Of a stretch of DNA of 64,000 bases, positions 18,980 to 28,349 are shown in pieces. The first letter of the stretch is position 1. Every line of letters begins with the position of its first letter. The DNA lies in contig NZ_QMHQ01000001.1 of NCBI RefSeq assembly GCF_003313325.1, forward strand, positions 1,240,001 to 1,304,000, in the 5' to 3' direction. Position numbers and translations under genes: made by a program. The stretch is from Pedobacter namyangjuensis (lineage in GTDB: Bacteria; Bacteroidota; Bacteroidia; Sphingobacteriales; Sphingobacteriaceae). The notes beneath the pieces were generated by a model. That model was given only the letters and a program-made list of their open reading frames with translations. It had not been told where the DNA came from and ran no database searches.

Positions 18980-19279
18980 AGGTGTTTGAAAAACAATGTT
19001 GGTAGCTTTTGGCAAATTTAGCCCTGCAGTTCGTTTCAATCTTTTACCGTCAAAAGTCATCGTGTATGAGCGAATGTGCAAATGGTAAAAGTATTTCCAC
19101 TTCCTTCAGGTTTAATTAACAACGTCTTAACCTACTAGCAAAGTTTTTGCACAATAGCCCCGATTGAAGCGATAGCTCCCGGTTTTTAATCCGTTAATTT
19201 TGCACTAACAAAAACCGGGAATTTAGCGTAAAGCGGGATTGACGTTAAGGCAGAGGAAGGAAATTGCGCTCCTAATAAA
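18980..19279 (+). repeat. intergenic region with dispersed hairpin element, copy d
   Basis: CTTTTACC at 19041-19048 pairs with GGTAAAAG at 19084-19091. The right flank, TATTTCCACTTCC, matches the other copies, but the core between the arms is unrelated to theirs. A second stem, CCCGGTTTTT with AAAAACCGGG, lies at about 19178-19219, inside flanks CCCGATTGAAGCG and AAAGCGGGATTG. No gene is seen. Confidence 0.6.
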
Positions 19280-19777
19280 TTAATTGTACAAAAATTCTTT
19301 AAGTTTTCCTTTTTGGTTAGCGTCATTTAGTTCCCAAAGTTTGGTAGACCAACGACTTTTGTTTCCCTGTTGGTAAAGGTAGGGCAGGGTTAGTTGCATG
19401 GCGCCAATGGACAAGGTATTTTTATCGCTAATATTGGGATTTTGCAGTTTGTATTTGGTAAGCCCGGCCATATACATTAGTGTAAAATCGGCATCGGTAT
19501 TAAAAAAATCAGTTTCTTTTTCTTCAAGGTAAAAGGTATAATCGGGCGTTCCGTTCATCCATTTAATTAAAAATTGCCCCGCTTCGGTTCTTTGCTTATT
19601 TTTTTTGTCTATAGGTGTCTCAAACAAGTACGCAACAACTTTTAAAACCAAAGGTTCGGTACCTTTAAAATGAGCATTTTTGTTAAGCTTTATACTTTTT
19701 AGATGTGGTAAATCTTGAGCGGCAGTAGTGCAGTAAATGGCAAAAGAGAAAAAGAATATTAAAATACTTGTTTTCAT
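19280..19777 (-). CDS. secreted protein of unknown function
   Basis: A 165-residue protein with a signal peptide ending near TTAAQ (residue 20). The mature part is mostly helical and has no catalytic motif that I recognise; it contains FLIKWMNGTPDY and FTLMYMAGLTKYKL. It lies 15 bp downstream of the FtsB-like gene on the same strand, so it may be its operon partner. Function unknown. Confidence 0.7.
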   Translation of the reverse strand: MKTSILIFFFSFAIYCTTAAQDLPHLKSIKLNKNAHFKGTEPLVLKVVAYLFETPIDKKNKQRTEAGQFLIKWMNGTPDYTFYLEEKETDFFNTDADFTLMYMAGLTKYKLQNPNISDKNTLSIGAMQLTLPYLYQQGNKSRWSTKLWELNDANQKGKLKEFLYN

Positions 19778-19792
19778 TTGCGCTAGATAGCT

Positions 19793-20092
19793 TTATTTTT
19801 CTGCCTGCTCCTTTACGATAACGAATACATCTTCATTATCCTTTTTCATGAAATATTTTTCGCGTGCAAATTTCTCTGCAGTATTTAGATTGCTGTCTAA
19901 TTCGTTAAGATCTTTTTTTACCAATGCAATTTCCTTGGTGTAAAAGTCTTTTTCCTGCTGTAACTTACTTACCTCGTTTCTGTATTCGTACTGAGATATT
20001 AAGTCGTTTTTATCAAAAAACAAAGTCCAAACACCAAAGGCAACCACCGCTAAGAAGTATTTGTTGCGTAAAAGTTCTAATAAACGTTTCAT
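19793..20092 (-). CDS. FtsB/DivIC-family septum formation initiator
   Basis: A 99-residue bitopic protein: a short cytoplasmic N-terminus, one membrane helix (about 12-28), then a long coiled coil (about 35-75) and the C-terminal AREKYFMKKDNEDVFVI, typical of FtsB/DivIC. It would join the FtsQ-FtsL division complex. In many Bacteroidota this gene sits next to eno. Here eno is 4.3 kb away on the same strand, with two plus-strand genes between them. Confidence 0.85.
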   Translation of the reverse strand: MKRLLELLRNKYFLAVVAFGVWTLFFDKNDLISQYEYRNEVSKLQQEKDFYTKEIALVKKDLNELDSNLNTAEKFAREKYFMKKDNEDVFVIVKEQAEK

Positions 20093-20409
20093 GTTTTTGG
20101 AAAATTGTTACTGCAAATATAGTATTAAAATAAAAACTTCTTACAAAATTAAATCACGCCAATTTTGAAGTTTCCCTCGATTGGTTAGGTTAAAATTGCT
20201 GAAAAAAATCTTGAGCATAAATATATTTTGATGTAAAAATAATTTTTGTACTTTTAGTTTAATAAAATATTTTAAAAGTTTTATTACTTCTATTAATTTT
20301 TTATAAAAGTAATATTTACTTTTTTTGGTAGTTGAGCCAGAACACATTAAAGTTTGAAGATGCATGCTTCGAAAAAAACTTATGCGGAGTTAATAAAGAC
20401 TAATTGAAA
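20093..20409. other. AT-rich intergenic region
   Basis: About 310 bp between the divergent ftsB-like and metallopeptidase genes. It is strongly AT-rich, with long A/T runs and no conserved coding frame. It must hold both promoters, but I could not place a convincing TAnnTTTG on either strand. Confidence 0.4.
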
Positions 20410-22020
20410 ATGACTAAACCAAATATAACTATGCTAAATAATTATTATTACCTAACAACAAGGTTGATGTTCGCTTTGTCAATTATTTTAGTTCTTTCTT
20501 GCAAAAAGGGAACAGGAGATAACCCCTTAACGCCGCCCGTTACACCACCAGTTACAGGAGCGTCAGAATATAAATCAGATTATGCCTACAATTTAAATGT
20601 GGTATATTTTGTGCCAAATAATGCTGTAGCCAATCCAGATTATGAAGAAAGAATTAGCAAAATTTTAATAGAAGGCCAAAAATTTGTAGCAAACGGAATG
20701 AAGAATTGGGGCTTTGGCGAAAAAACTTTTGGTTTACTAAAAAATGCCGAAAATACTCGTGTAAAAATTCACTTGGTTAGAGGACCTTTAAATAGTGATG
20801 CTTACGCAAATTACCCTGCAATCGAAGCATTGGTTAAAACTTACTTTCAGCAAAATCCGCAAGATTTAAAAAGTGACCATTATTTGGTTTTAACAGCATC
20901 AAATAAAAAGTACGACCAAGGAGAAACAGATACGCACACCATACCTTATTACGGCGTTGGAAGGTGGTGTTACGCTGTAGATTTTCCAGGTTTAAAATAT
21001 GAAAATTTAGGTAAACCTGGCAGTGTTGGAGATAAGGCTACCGTTTATATTGGAGGTATGTTACATGAATTAGGTCATGGCATAAACTTGCCGCATAATG
21101 GGCCAACCGTATCGCAAGCAGCAAATCCAGCATATGGAATGACGCTAATGGGTTCGGGGAACTACACTTATGGCAAATCGCCAACCTTCTTAAGTTTTTT
21201 TGACGCAGCTACACTTAATAATTGCCAAGTTTTTAGTAAAGAGGTTAAAACATTTTATGAACCCGTAACTTCCAAAATCTCAGAAATTGAAGCGAAGTAT
21301 TTAAATGGCGAAATTATAGTTTCTGGAAAATATACAAGCTCAAATCCAGCCAGCCACATCACGTTTAGAAATATTGAAAGTTCCGATCCTGATGGGTATG
21401 CGTCAATAACCTTTACCACAACGCCAGGTGCCAATAATTCGTTCAGTATAAAAATGCCAATAGCAGAGTTTATAAAAAGAGGGAATAGTAACTATACGTT
21501 GCAGGTTTTCTTCCATCATCAAAATGGTACAAATACGAGCACTTCTTATTCCTATAAATTTGCAGATAATATTCCAGTGATCGATTTTGGAGATCGCCCG
21601 TTGCTGCCAAGAACCGGATGGGCTATTAATGGGTTCTCTACAGCACAAGGTAGTTTTGTTGCTTCAAACGTTTTAGATGGCAATGCAAATACCTACTGGC
21701 ATACCTCTTGGGATAATCCTCAGCTACATCCGCATTTTATAACCATTAAAACAGGTGCTTCAGCGGTTACAGCTAATGGCTTATCAATAAATACCAGGCA
21801 AGATACGCAGGCAGGCGCAGGTAAAATTAAAGACTTTAGAGTAGAAACTAGTATTGATGGTGTAAGCTGGACAATCGTTTATACAGGTACAATGGCTTTA
21901 AATGGTGTTCAGTATTTTCCATTTAATGGTGCTAAAACATTTAACTATTTTAAAGTAGTTTCAACAAGTGATTATTTGAACGAAAAATTCGCTTCTTTAT
22001 CAGAGGTTAATTTATACTAA
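20410..22020 (+). CDS. lipoprotein zinc metallopeptidase (metzincin-like) with C-terminal F5/8C domain
   Basis: A 536-residue surface lipoprotein; a TTG two codons upstream is a less likely start. The signal ends in LVLSC. A Pro/Thr linker is followed by the peptidase region, with GGMLHELGHGINLPH near residue 219. This is an HExxHxxxxxH zinc site of metzincin type, with Asn where Gly is usual, and a Met turn may be in NPAYGMTLMG. Residues from about 385 to the end look like a discoidin (F5/8 type C) carbohydrate-binding domain (DGNANTYWHTSWDNP). The GH89 gene follows, so both probably attack glycoproteins or glycosaminoglycan-type substrates. Confidence 0.8.
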   Translation: MTKPNITMLNNYYYLTTRLMFALSIILVLSCKKGTGDNPLTPPVTPPVTGASEYKSDYAYNLNVVYFVPNNAVANPDYEERISKILIEGQKFVANGMKNWGFGEKTFGLLKNAENTRVKIHLVRGPLNSDAYANYPAIEALVKTYFQQNPQDLKSDHYLVLTASNKKYDQGETDTHTIPYYGVGRWCYAVDFPGLKYENLGKPGSVGDKATVYIGGMLHELGHGINLPHNGPTVSQAANPAYGMTLMGSGNYTYGKSPTFLSFFDAATLNNCQVFSKEVKTFYEPVTSKISEIEAKYLNGEIIVSGKYTSSNPASHITFRNIESSDPDGYASITFTTTPGANNSFSIKMPIAEFIKRGNSNYTLQVFFHHQNGTNTSTSYSYKFADNIPVIDFGDRPLLPRTGWAINGFSTAQGSFVASNVLDGNANTYWHTSWDNPQLHPHFITIKTGASAVTANGLSINTRQDTQAGAGKIKDFRVETSIDGVSWTIVYTGTMALNGVQYFPFNGAKTFNYFKVVSTSDYLNEKFASLSEVNLY

Positions 22021-22034
22021 AAAGCAAAAAACAA

Positions 22035-22071
22035 AGGAGGAGCATAATTTTAACCTTGTTGCTCCTTTTTA
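22035..22071 (+). terminator. terminator after the metallopeptidase gene
   Basis: AGGAGCA (22038-22044) pairs with TGCTCCT (22060-22066), followed by T's. It lies between two same-strand genes, so it may only attenuate read-through into the GH89 gene. Confidence 0.7.
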
Positions 22072-22118
22072 AAAAATAAAAAAAAAAGAATTCTTACGAT
22101 TCAACTTTTGCTAAATAC

Positions 22119-24293
22119 ATGAAAATTTATAAAACAAAATTGTTGCTAGTATTTTTATTGTTAATAAGTACTTCTATCTTAAAAGCACAAGATTTTAGTT
22201 CAGTAAAATCCATTGCAGAGCGAAGAGTGCCCTGGTTGGTTAAGTCGCTACGGTTTTCTAAAATAGTAGCGAGCGAAAAAGATGTTTTCGAACTCAGTTC
22301 TGATGGTAAGGAAGTTTTTATCGGTGCAACAAATGCAAGTGCGGCGGCGCAAGGTTTAGGATGGTATTTAAAATATTATTGTAATAGAAGCTTGTCGCAT
22401 ATGGGTAGTAATTTGTCTGTAGTTTCAAAATTGCCAATAATTAAAGATAAAGTTAGGATAAGTTCACCTTATCAATATCGCTATGCATTAAATTACTGCA
22501 CCATTAATTACTCTTTTAGTTTTTATACATGGGAGGATTGGGAAAAAGAATTAGATTGGATGGCTTTAAGTGGTGTAAATATAATGCTTGCACCTATGGG
22601 TACAGAATTGGTATGGTACAACACATTAATTAAGTTGGGTTACTCAGACAAAGATGCGAAATCATTTATTCCGGGGCCAGCATTTACGGCGTGGTGGTTA
22701 ATGGGCAATTTAGAAGGTTGGGGAGGGCCTAATAGTTTGCAGTTGATGCAATTACAGGCCAATATTCAGAAAAAGCTGCTTTCTAGGATGAAGGAACTAC
22801 AGATTGAACCAGTTTTACAGGGTTTTTACGGAATGGTACCGCATGATTTGAATAAAAAGGTTAATGCACTTAAAGATGTTGAAATTATCGACCAAGGAAA
22901 ATGGGTATTTACAGAATTTACTCGCCCGGCAATTTTAGCTCCTACAAACGATAAGTTTAATACAGTAGCAGACATTTACTATAGTGAGCTAAAAAAGCTT
23001 TACGGAACTGATATAAAGTTTTTCGGCGGCGAGCCGTTTCACGAAGGAGGTAAAAAAAGCGGAGTGGATATTACTGCGGTAGCCAAAAATGTTCAGGATG
23101 TAATGCAAAAGAATTTTCCAAACAGCACGTGGGTTTTGCAGGGCTGGCAAAATAATCCTGCAGATGCGTTATTAGCTGGTTTAAAAAAGGAAAACACCTT
23201 GATTATAGAGCTTTTTGGCGAAAATACAGCTAATTGGGAGCAAAGAAAAGGTTATGGAGGTACGAATTTTATATGGTCTAATGTGAGTAATTTTGGTGAG
23301 AAAAATGGTTTGTACGGAAGGCTTCAAAGGTTTTTAGATGAAGTTTATAAAGCAAAACATAGTCCGTATGGAAATTATTTGAAAGGGGTGGGCATTATTC
23401 CAGAGGGATTAAATAACAACCCCGTAGCCTATGATTTGATGTTGGATATTGCATGGCGAAATGACAAGCCGTCGCTCGAAAAATGGATTGTGGACTACAC
23501 AACTTACAGATATGGAAGTTACAATCAGGATGTTGTAGATGCATGGAAGATATTCATCAAGACTGTTTATAGTAGTCCAATAGACCAAAAGGGCAAGATT
23601 CTTTACCAAGAAGGCCCATCGGAAAGTATCTATTGTGCAAGACCATCGCTTAAGGTTAATCCGGTGTCATCTTGGGGTACGCGTAAACGCAATTATGATA
23701 TTAAGCTTTTTAAGCAGGCCGTTGCTTTATTTACCAAAGCTGATAAACAATTTAAAAATTCTGAAACTTACCGAACAGATAAAACTGATTTTTTAAGGCA
23801 AGTAATGGCCGATAAAGGCGATGTGGCTTACGATGAATTGGTTAAAGCAATACAGACAAAAGATAAGATGTTGATAAAAGAAAAGGGTAGTAGGTTTTTA
23901 ACAATGATTTTGCAACAAGATAGCTTGCTAAACAATAACCACTATTTCTCTTTGAACAGATGGTTAAATCAAGCTACGGCTTTAGGAAAGGGATTGCCAG
24001 ATGCAAAAAATATATTGTACAATGCCAAAGCTCAAATTACTTTTTGGGGACCGGACAATAATCCGAAAACTACACTAAGAGATTATGCGCACAAAGAATG
24101 GGGAGGTTTACTTTCATCTTTATATTACAATCGCTGGAAGCTTTTTATTGATGACGCAATAAATGATAAAATAACTTCAGCTAGTACTTTTTATGATATG
24201 GAAGTGGAATGGTCTAGAGAATCGAATCTATATCCTCCCAAAAAAATAACCGAAAGTAAGTTGTTGTCAATTCAGAAAAAAATATTGGAATAA
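22119..24293 (+). CDS. alpha-N-acetylglucosaminidase (GH89)
   Basis: A 724-residue secreted glycosidase with a signal peptide ending near LKAQ (residue 24). It removes terminal alpha-linked N-acetylglucosamine, as in heparan sulfate or mucin O-glycans. The family core is clear: YALNYCTINYSFSFYTWEDW, then WEKELDWMALSGVN, APMGTELVW and AWWLMGNLEGWGGP. A Glu in FFGGEPFHEG is a likely catalytic residue. N-terminal beta domain, central TIM barrel and helical C-terminal domain match the normal GH89 layout. It pairs with the preceding metallopeptidase. Confidence 0.95.
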   Translation: MKIYKTKLLLVFLLLISTSILKAQDFSSVKSIAERRVPWLVKSLRFSKIVASEKDVFELSSDGKEVFIGATNASAAAQGLGWYLKYYCNRSLSHMGSNLSVVSKLPIIKDKVRISSPYQYRYALNYCTINYSFSFYTWEDWEKELDWMALSGVNIMLAPMGTELVWYNTLIKLGYSDKDAKSFIPGPAFTAWWLMGNLEGWGGPNSLQLMQLQANIQKKLLSRMKELQIEPVLQGFYGMVPHDLNKKVNALKDVEIIDQGKWVFTEFTRPAILAPTNDKFNTVADIYYSELKKLYGTDIKFFGGEPFHEGGKKSGVDITAVAKNVQDVMQKNFPNSTWVLQGWQNNPADALLAGLKKENTLIIELFGENTANWEQRKGYGGTNFIWSNVSNFGEKNGLYGRLQRFLDEVYKAKHSPYGNYLKGVGIIPEGLNNNPVAYDLMLDIAWRNDKPSLEKWIVDYTTYRYGSYNQDVVDAWKIFIKTVYSSPIDQKGKILYQEGPSESIYCARPSLKVNPVSSWGTRKRNYDIKLFKQAVALFTKADKQFKNSETYRTDKTDFLRQVMADKGDVAYDELVKAIQTKDKMLIKEKGSRFLTMILQQDSLLNNNHYFSLNRWLNQATALGKGLPDAKNILYNAKAQITFWGPDNNPKTTLRDYAHKEWGGLLSSLYYNRWKLFIDDAINDKITSASTFYDMEVEWSRESNLYPPKKITESKLLSIQKKILE

Positions 24294-24306
24294 TAGCGAT
24301 TAAGTC

Positions 24307-24348
24307 AAAAAAAAACGCCTCCTAAAATATTTCAGGAGGCGTTTTTTT
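24307..24348. terminator. bidirectional terminator between GH89 gene and eno
   Basis: A perfect stem ACGCCTCCT / AGGAGGCGT with A's before and T's after serves both convergent genes. Confidence 0.92.
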
Positions 24349-24365
24349 AATATGATAATCGAATA

Positions 24366-25676
<1,311 letters not shown>

Positions 25677-25804
25677 TTAAAAATTACCCTTAGTGTAAAA
25701 AATACAATTACCTATGGCTTTTCCAAAGTTAAAATAATTTTTAAACTAATAGATGCTTATCAAAGTTTTTTAGCGTAAACTTAACTAAATGCTAATAATC
25801 AGGC

Positions 25805-26221
25805 CTAAAGGTTAAAGGTTTGCTTAACCGCAGTATCTGTGTATACACCGGCTGGCGATATTTGGCCGAAAATTTTTAGTTCTAATTCTTCGAATAAAGT
25901 TTTGCCAAAATCTGGGTTTCCGAATGAATATAGTGCTAGGTATCGAGGTGTTGTTTTAAGTATTAAAGCCACTCTAAAATCAGACTTTCCATCGCTTCTG
26001 TGTTGATGGATAATCAATTGTTCAATGTCGCGAAACGGTATAATGTGTGCAGGAGACTTATCATTTAACTTAACCGTAACATGCTTTTGGTTTCCATCGA
26101 AAATAATCAAGGTTTTATCGTTTGCCCCTGCGGTAAGCTTAGAAAGGAAATTTCCCTCAGTTTTACGACTTAAGGTAATTTCGATTTTAGCATCTCGACG
26201 ATTTATTTCCTGAGTTAACAT
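25805..26221 (-). CDS. conserved hypothetical protein
   Basis: A 138-residue protein without signal peptide or membrane helix. It looks like an alternating beta-strand domain (IEITLSRKTEG, KTLIIFDGNQKHVTVKL, PFRDIEQLIIHQHR, FRVALILKTTPRYLALYSF), perhaps a PH-like or small beta-sandwich fold. I do not recognise a family. It lies upstream of eno on the same strand with a 143-bp gap. Confidence 0.65.
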   Translation of the reverse strand: MLTQEINRRDAKIEITLSRKTEGNFLSKLTAGANDKTLIIFDGNQKHVTVKLNDKSPAHIIPFRDIEQLIIHQHRSDGKSDFRVALILKTTPRYLALYSFGNPDFGKTLFEELELKIFGQISPAGVYTDTAVKQTFNL

Positions 26222-26346
26222 TATAAGGTGTTAAAGTTTGTGATAGGCGCACAGTTCTCTAATGCAAGGATACTAATTCTATGCAACTTATTAGCTAAAT
26301 AAGTCAAATTTTGGGTGATTTATTTCTTCTTAAATAGTTAAGTAAA

Positions 26347-26376
26347 TAAAAACGCCAGCTGTTTCTAGCTGGCGTA
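26347..26376 (-). terminator. terminator of aqpZ
   Basis: ACGCCAGCT (26352-26360) pairs with AGCTGGCGT (26367-26375), and the minus strand then reads into a T-rich stretch. It lies about 50 bp after the aqpZ stop. Confidence 0.85.
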
Positions 26377-26423
26377 TAAATTTAGATTAAATGTGGTGTA
26401 AAGCTTTAACTGCGCTTTACCTA

Positions 26424-27113
26424 CTAGTTTGCTTGTTTTTCCGCAAAGATGCTTTTGTAAGCAACCCCTGCTAATATTGCTCCGGCAATAGGGGCTAGCC
26501 AAAATAACCATAGTTGGCCTAATGCTTCTCCGCCAACAAAAAGTGCTTGGCTTGTGCTACGGGCCGGGTTTACCGAGGTGTTGGTAACTGGTATGCTTAT
26601 TAAATGAATTAATGTTAAGCTTAATCCAATTGCTAAGCCTGCAAATCCCTTTGGTGCACGGCTGTCTGTGGCGCCAAGTATTACAAGTAGAAATATAAAC
26701 GTTAAAACAACTTCAGTTACCGCTGCAGATACTAAATCAAATTTTCCGGGAGAAAAATCTCCGTATCCATTCGTGGCAAATCCGCCAATGGGTTGGCCAT
26801 TTCCGGTAGCTATAACGTACAAAATTCCCGCTCCTGCAATACCGCCTAATACCTGCGCTACTATATAAGGTACTAAATCCTTTGTTTCCATTCTGCCGGC
26901 TATCCATGCGCCAATAGAAACTGCTGGATTCAAATGGGCACCTGAAATATGCCCCAATGCATAAGCGATAGATATTACGGTTAATCCGAAGGCTAAAGAA
27001 ACCCCCACAAAGCCAATGCCGGCGCCGGGATAATTACAGGCAAGCACGGCACTGCCGCAACCACCTAGTACTAGCCAAAATGTTCCAATAAATTCTGCTA
27101 CAAGTTTTTTCAT
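26424..27113 (-). CDS. aqpZ: aquaporin Z
   Basis: A 229-residue water channel with six membrane helices and two NPA half-helices, in [11 protein letters not shown] and [13 protein letters not shown]. The arginine after the second NPA and the histidine before LI ([13 protein letters not shown]) fit the narrow AqpZ-type selectivity filter, rather than a glycerol facilitator. A possible -7 motif TATTTTTG reads on the minus strand at 27167-27160. Monocistronic. Confidence 0.95.
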   Translation of the reverse strand: MKKLVAEFIGTFWLVLGGCGSAVLACNYPGAGIGFVGVSLAFGLTVISIAYALGHISGAHLNPAVSIGAWIAGRMETKDLVPYIVAQVLGGIAGAGILYVIATGNGQPIGGFATNGYGDFSPGKFDLVSAAVTEVVLTFIFLLVILGATDSRAPKGFAGLAIGLSLTLIHLISIPVTNTSVNPARSTSQALFVGGEALGQLWLFWLAPIAGAILAGVAYKSIFAEKQAN

Positions 27114-27179
27114 TTTTTTGGTTTAATAAAGTTTCATTTTAGTATGAAGCTTACTAAGCCAAAAATATCTTGAAGCTGT

Positions 27180-27740
27180 TTAACCTTCCATTTTTTGCTT
27201 AGCGTCTATCCACCAAATAAGTTCGTTTATAAAAGCGGTAGCTTTTTTGTCTGTCGATACCTCATCGCTTGGTTTGCCATGCTCATCAAATGTTTTTTCT
27301 ACAGTAGCAACCGGAAACATTGCGGGAACTACTAACGCTCCAATTTTCCACAAACTGAATTGAAGCGAGGTAATTACTTGCGAACCACCAAATGCACCTG
27401 CCGAAACGGTAGCTATTCCAATTGGTTTGCGTTTCCATTCTGCATAAAGCAAATCGATAACATTTTTTAAGCTGGCAGGATAACCTCCATTATACTCTGG
27501 CGTTACAACTATAATACCATCTGCCTTTGTTATCTCATCTGCCAATGCCAGCATAGCTGATGTTGGACTTTCTATCAGCTTTAACCTTTCTTCAAACAAT
27601 GGAAAGTCTAACTCTTTTAGGTCGATTATGCTCACTGTTAGTTGATGTTTTTCTTCGAGGAATTTTTTTAAATAAAGTGATACACGATGGCTGTTTCGGC
27701 CATTTCTTATGCTGGCAGATATAATGGAAATGCTTTTCAT
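27180..27740 (-). CDS. NAD(P)H-dependent FMN reductase family protein
   Basis: A 186-residue flavodoxin-fold protein. The N-terminal SIISASIRNGRNSHRVS is the FMN phosphate loop, and VVTPEYNGGYPASLKNVIDLL is the signature flavin-binding motif. Such enzymes reduce FMN, quinones or azo compounds in the cytoplasm. It is upstream of aqpZ on the same strand with a 66-bp gap. Specific substrate unknown. Confidence 0.9.
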   Translation of the reverse strand: MKSISIISASIRNGRNSHRVSLYLKKFLEEKHQLTVSIIDLKELDFPLFEERLKLIESPTSAMLALADEITKADGIIVVTPEYNGGYPASLKNVIDLLYAEWKRKPIGIATVSAGAFGGSQVITSLQFSLWKIGALVVPAMFPVATVEKTFDEHGKPSDEVSTDKKATAFINELIWWIDAKQKMEG

Positions 27741-28349
27741 AAATTAATTTTAAAGTGTTTTTATTAGTAAACAATCTACCTAGTATACAATTGGCAATTA
27801 TTTAAGGATAAATATACAACTAACTAATATCGCAAATTGTTCTTGGGGATTTTGTTGCTCGAATAAGCCCTTTTTTAACACGGCCTTTCCAATCTTTTAC
27901 AGGACGATAAAATTACATTTCTGAACCTGTACAGATCTTTTTTGGTTGGATTTTTTGTCAAATTTTGTAAATATTCGTGTTTTTAAACTAAAATTATATC
28001 TTTTTGATGATTTTTTTTATGTTTCTTTTTATTTTATGCTATAAATCGATATAAAATCACTTAATATTTCATATTTATGCTTTAAAAATTAAATATTTTT
28101 TTTAAATATTGCTATTAATTTATTAATTATGCCGAATAATTACTCTAATTATATATTTATAGTTCTATATTTTTGTTTTATCGTCTAATTTTTATTATAT
28201 TTTTATGATTTTTTTATATTTTTTATAAAAAAATTGATTTTTAGCAATTTTTTTATTTGTGTATTTTGATTTATCGAATTTCCATCTTTTTAAATGGGGA
28301 TATTTTAATAATTAACCAACTAATCAACTAAACTTTAAACAAACTGTAA
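27741..28349. other. very AT-rich intergenic region upstream of SusC operon 1
   Basis: About 600 bp with no plausible gene. From roughly 27950 to 28300 it is almost entirely A and T, with many T4-T7 runs, which suggests curved DNA or an H-NS-like or nucleoid-protein binding region. It separates the divergent FMN reductase and SusC genes and must hold the SusC promoter. I could not fix a -7/-33 pair. Confidence 0.5.

Noticed and set aside
20141..20365. Minus-strand open frame of 74 codons upstream of the FtsB-like gene
   Set aside because: It is low-complexity, Lys/Leu/Phe-rich translation of AT-rich DNA with no family likeness, and it overlaps the expected promoter region.
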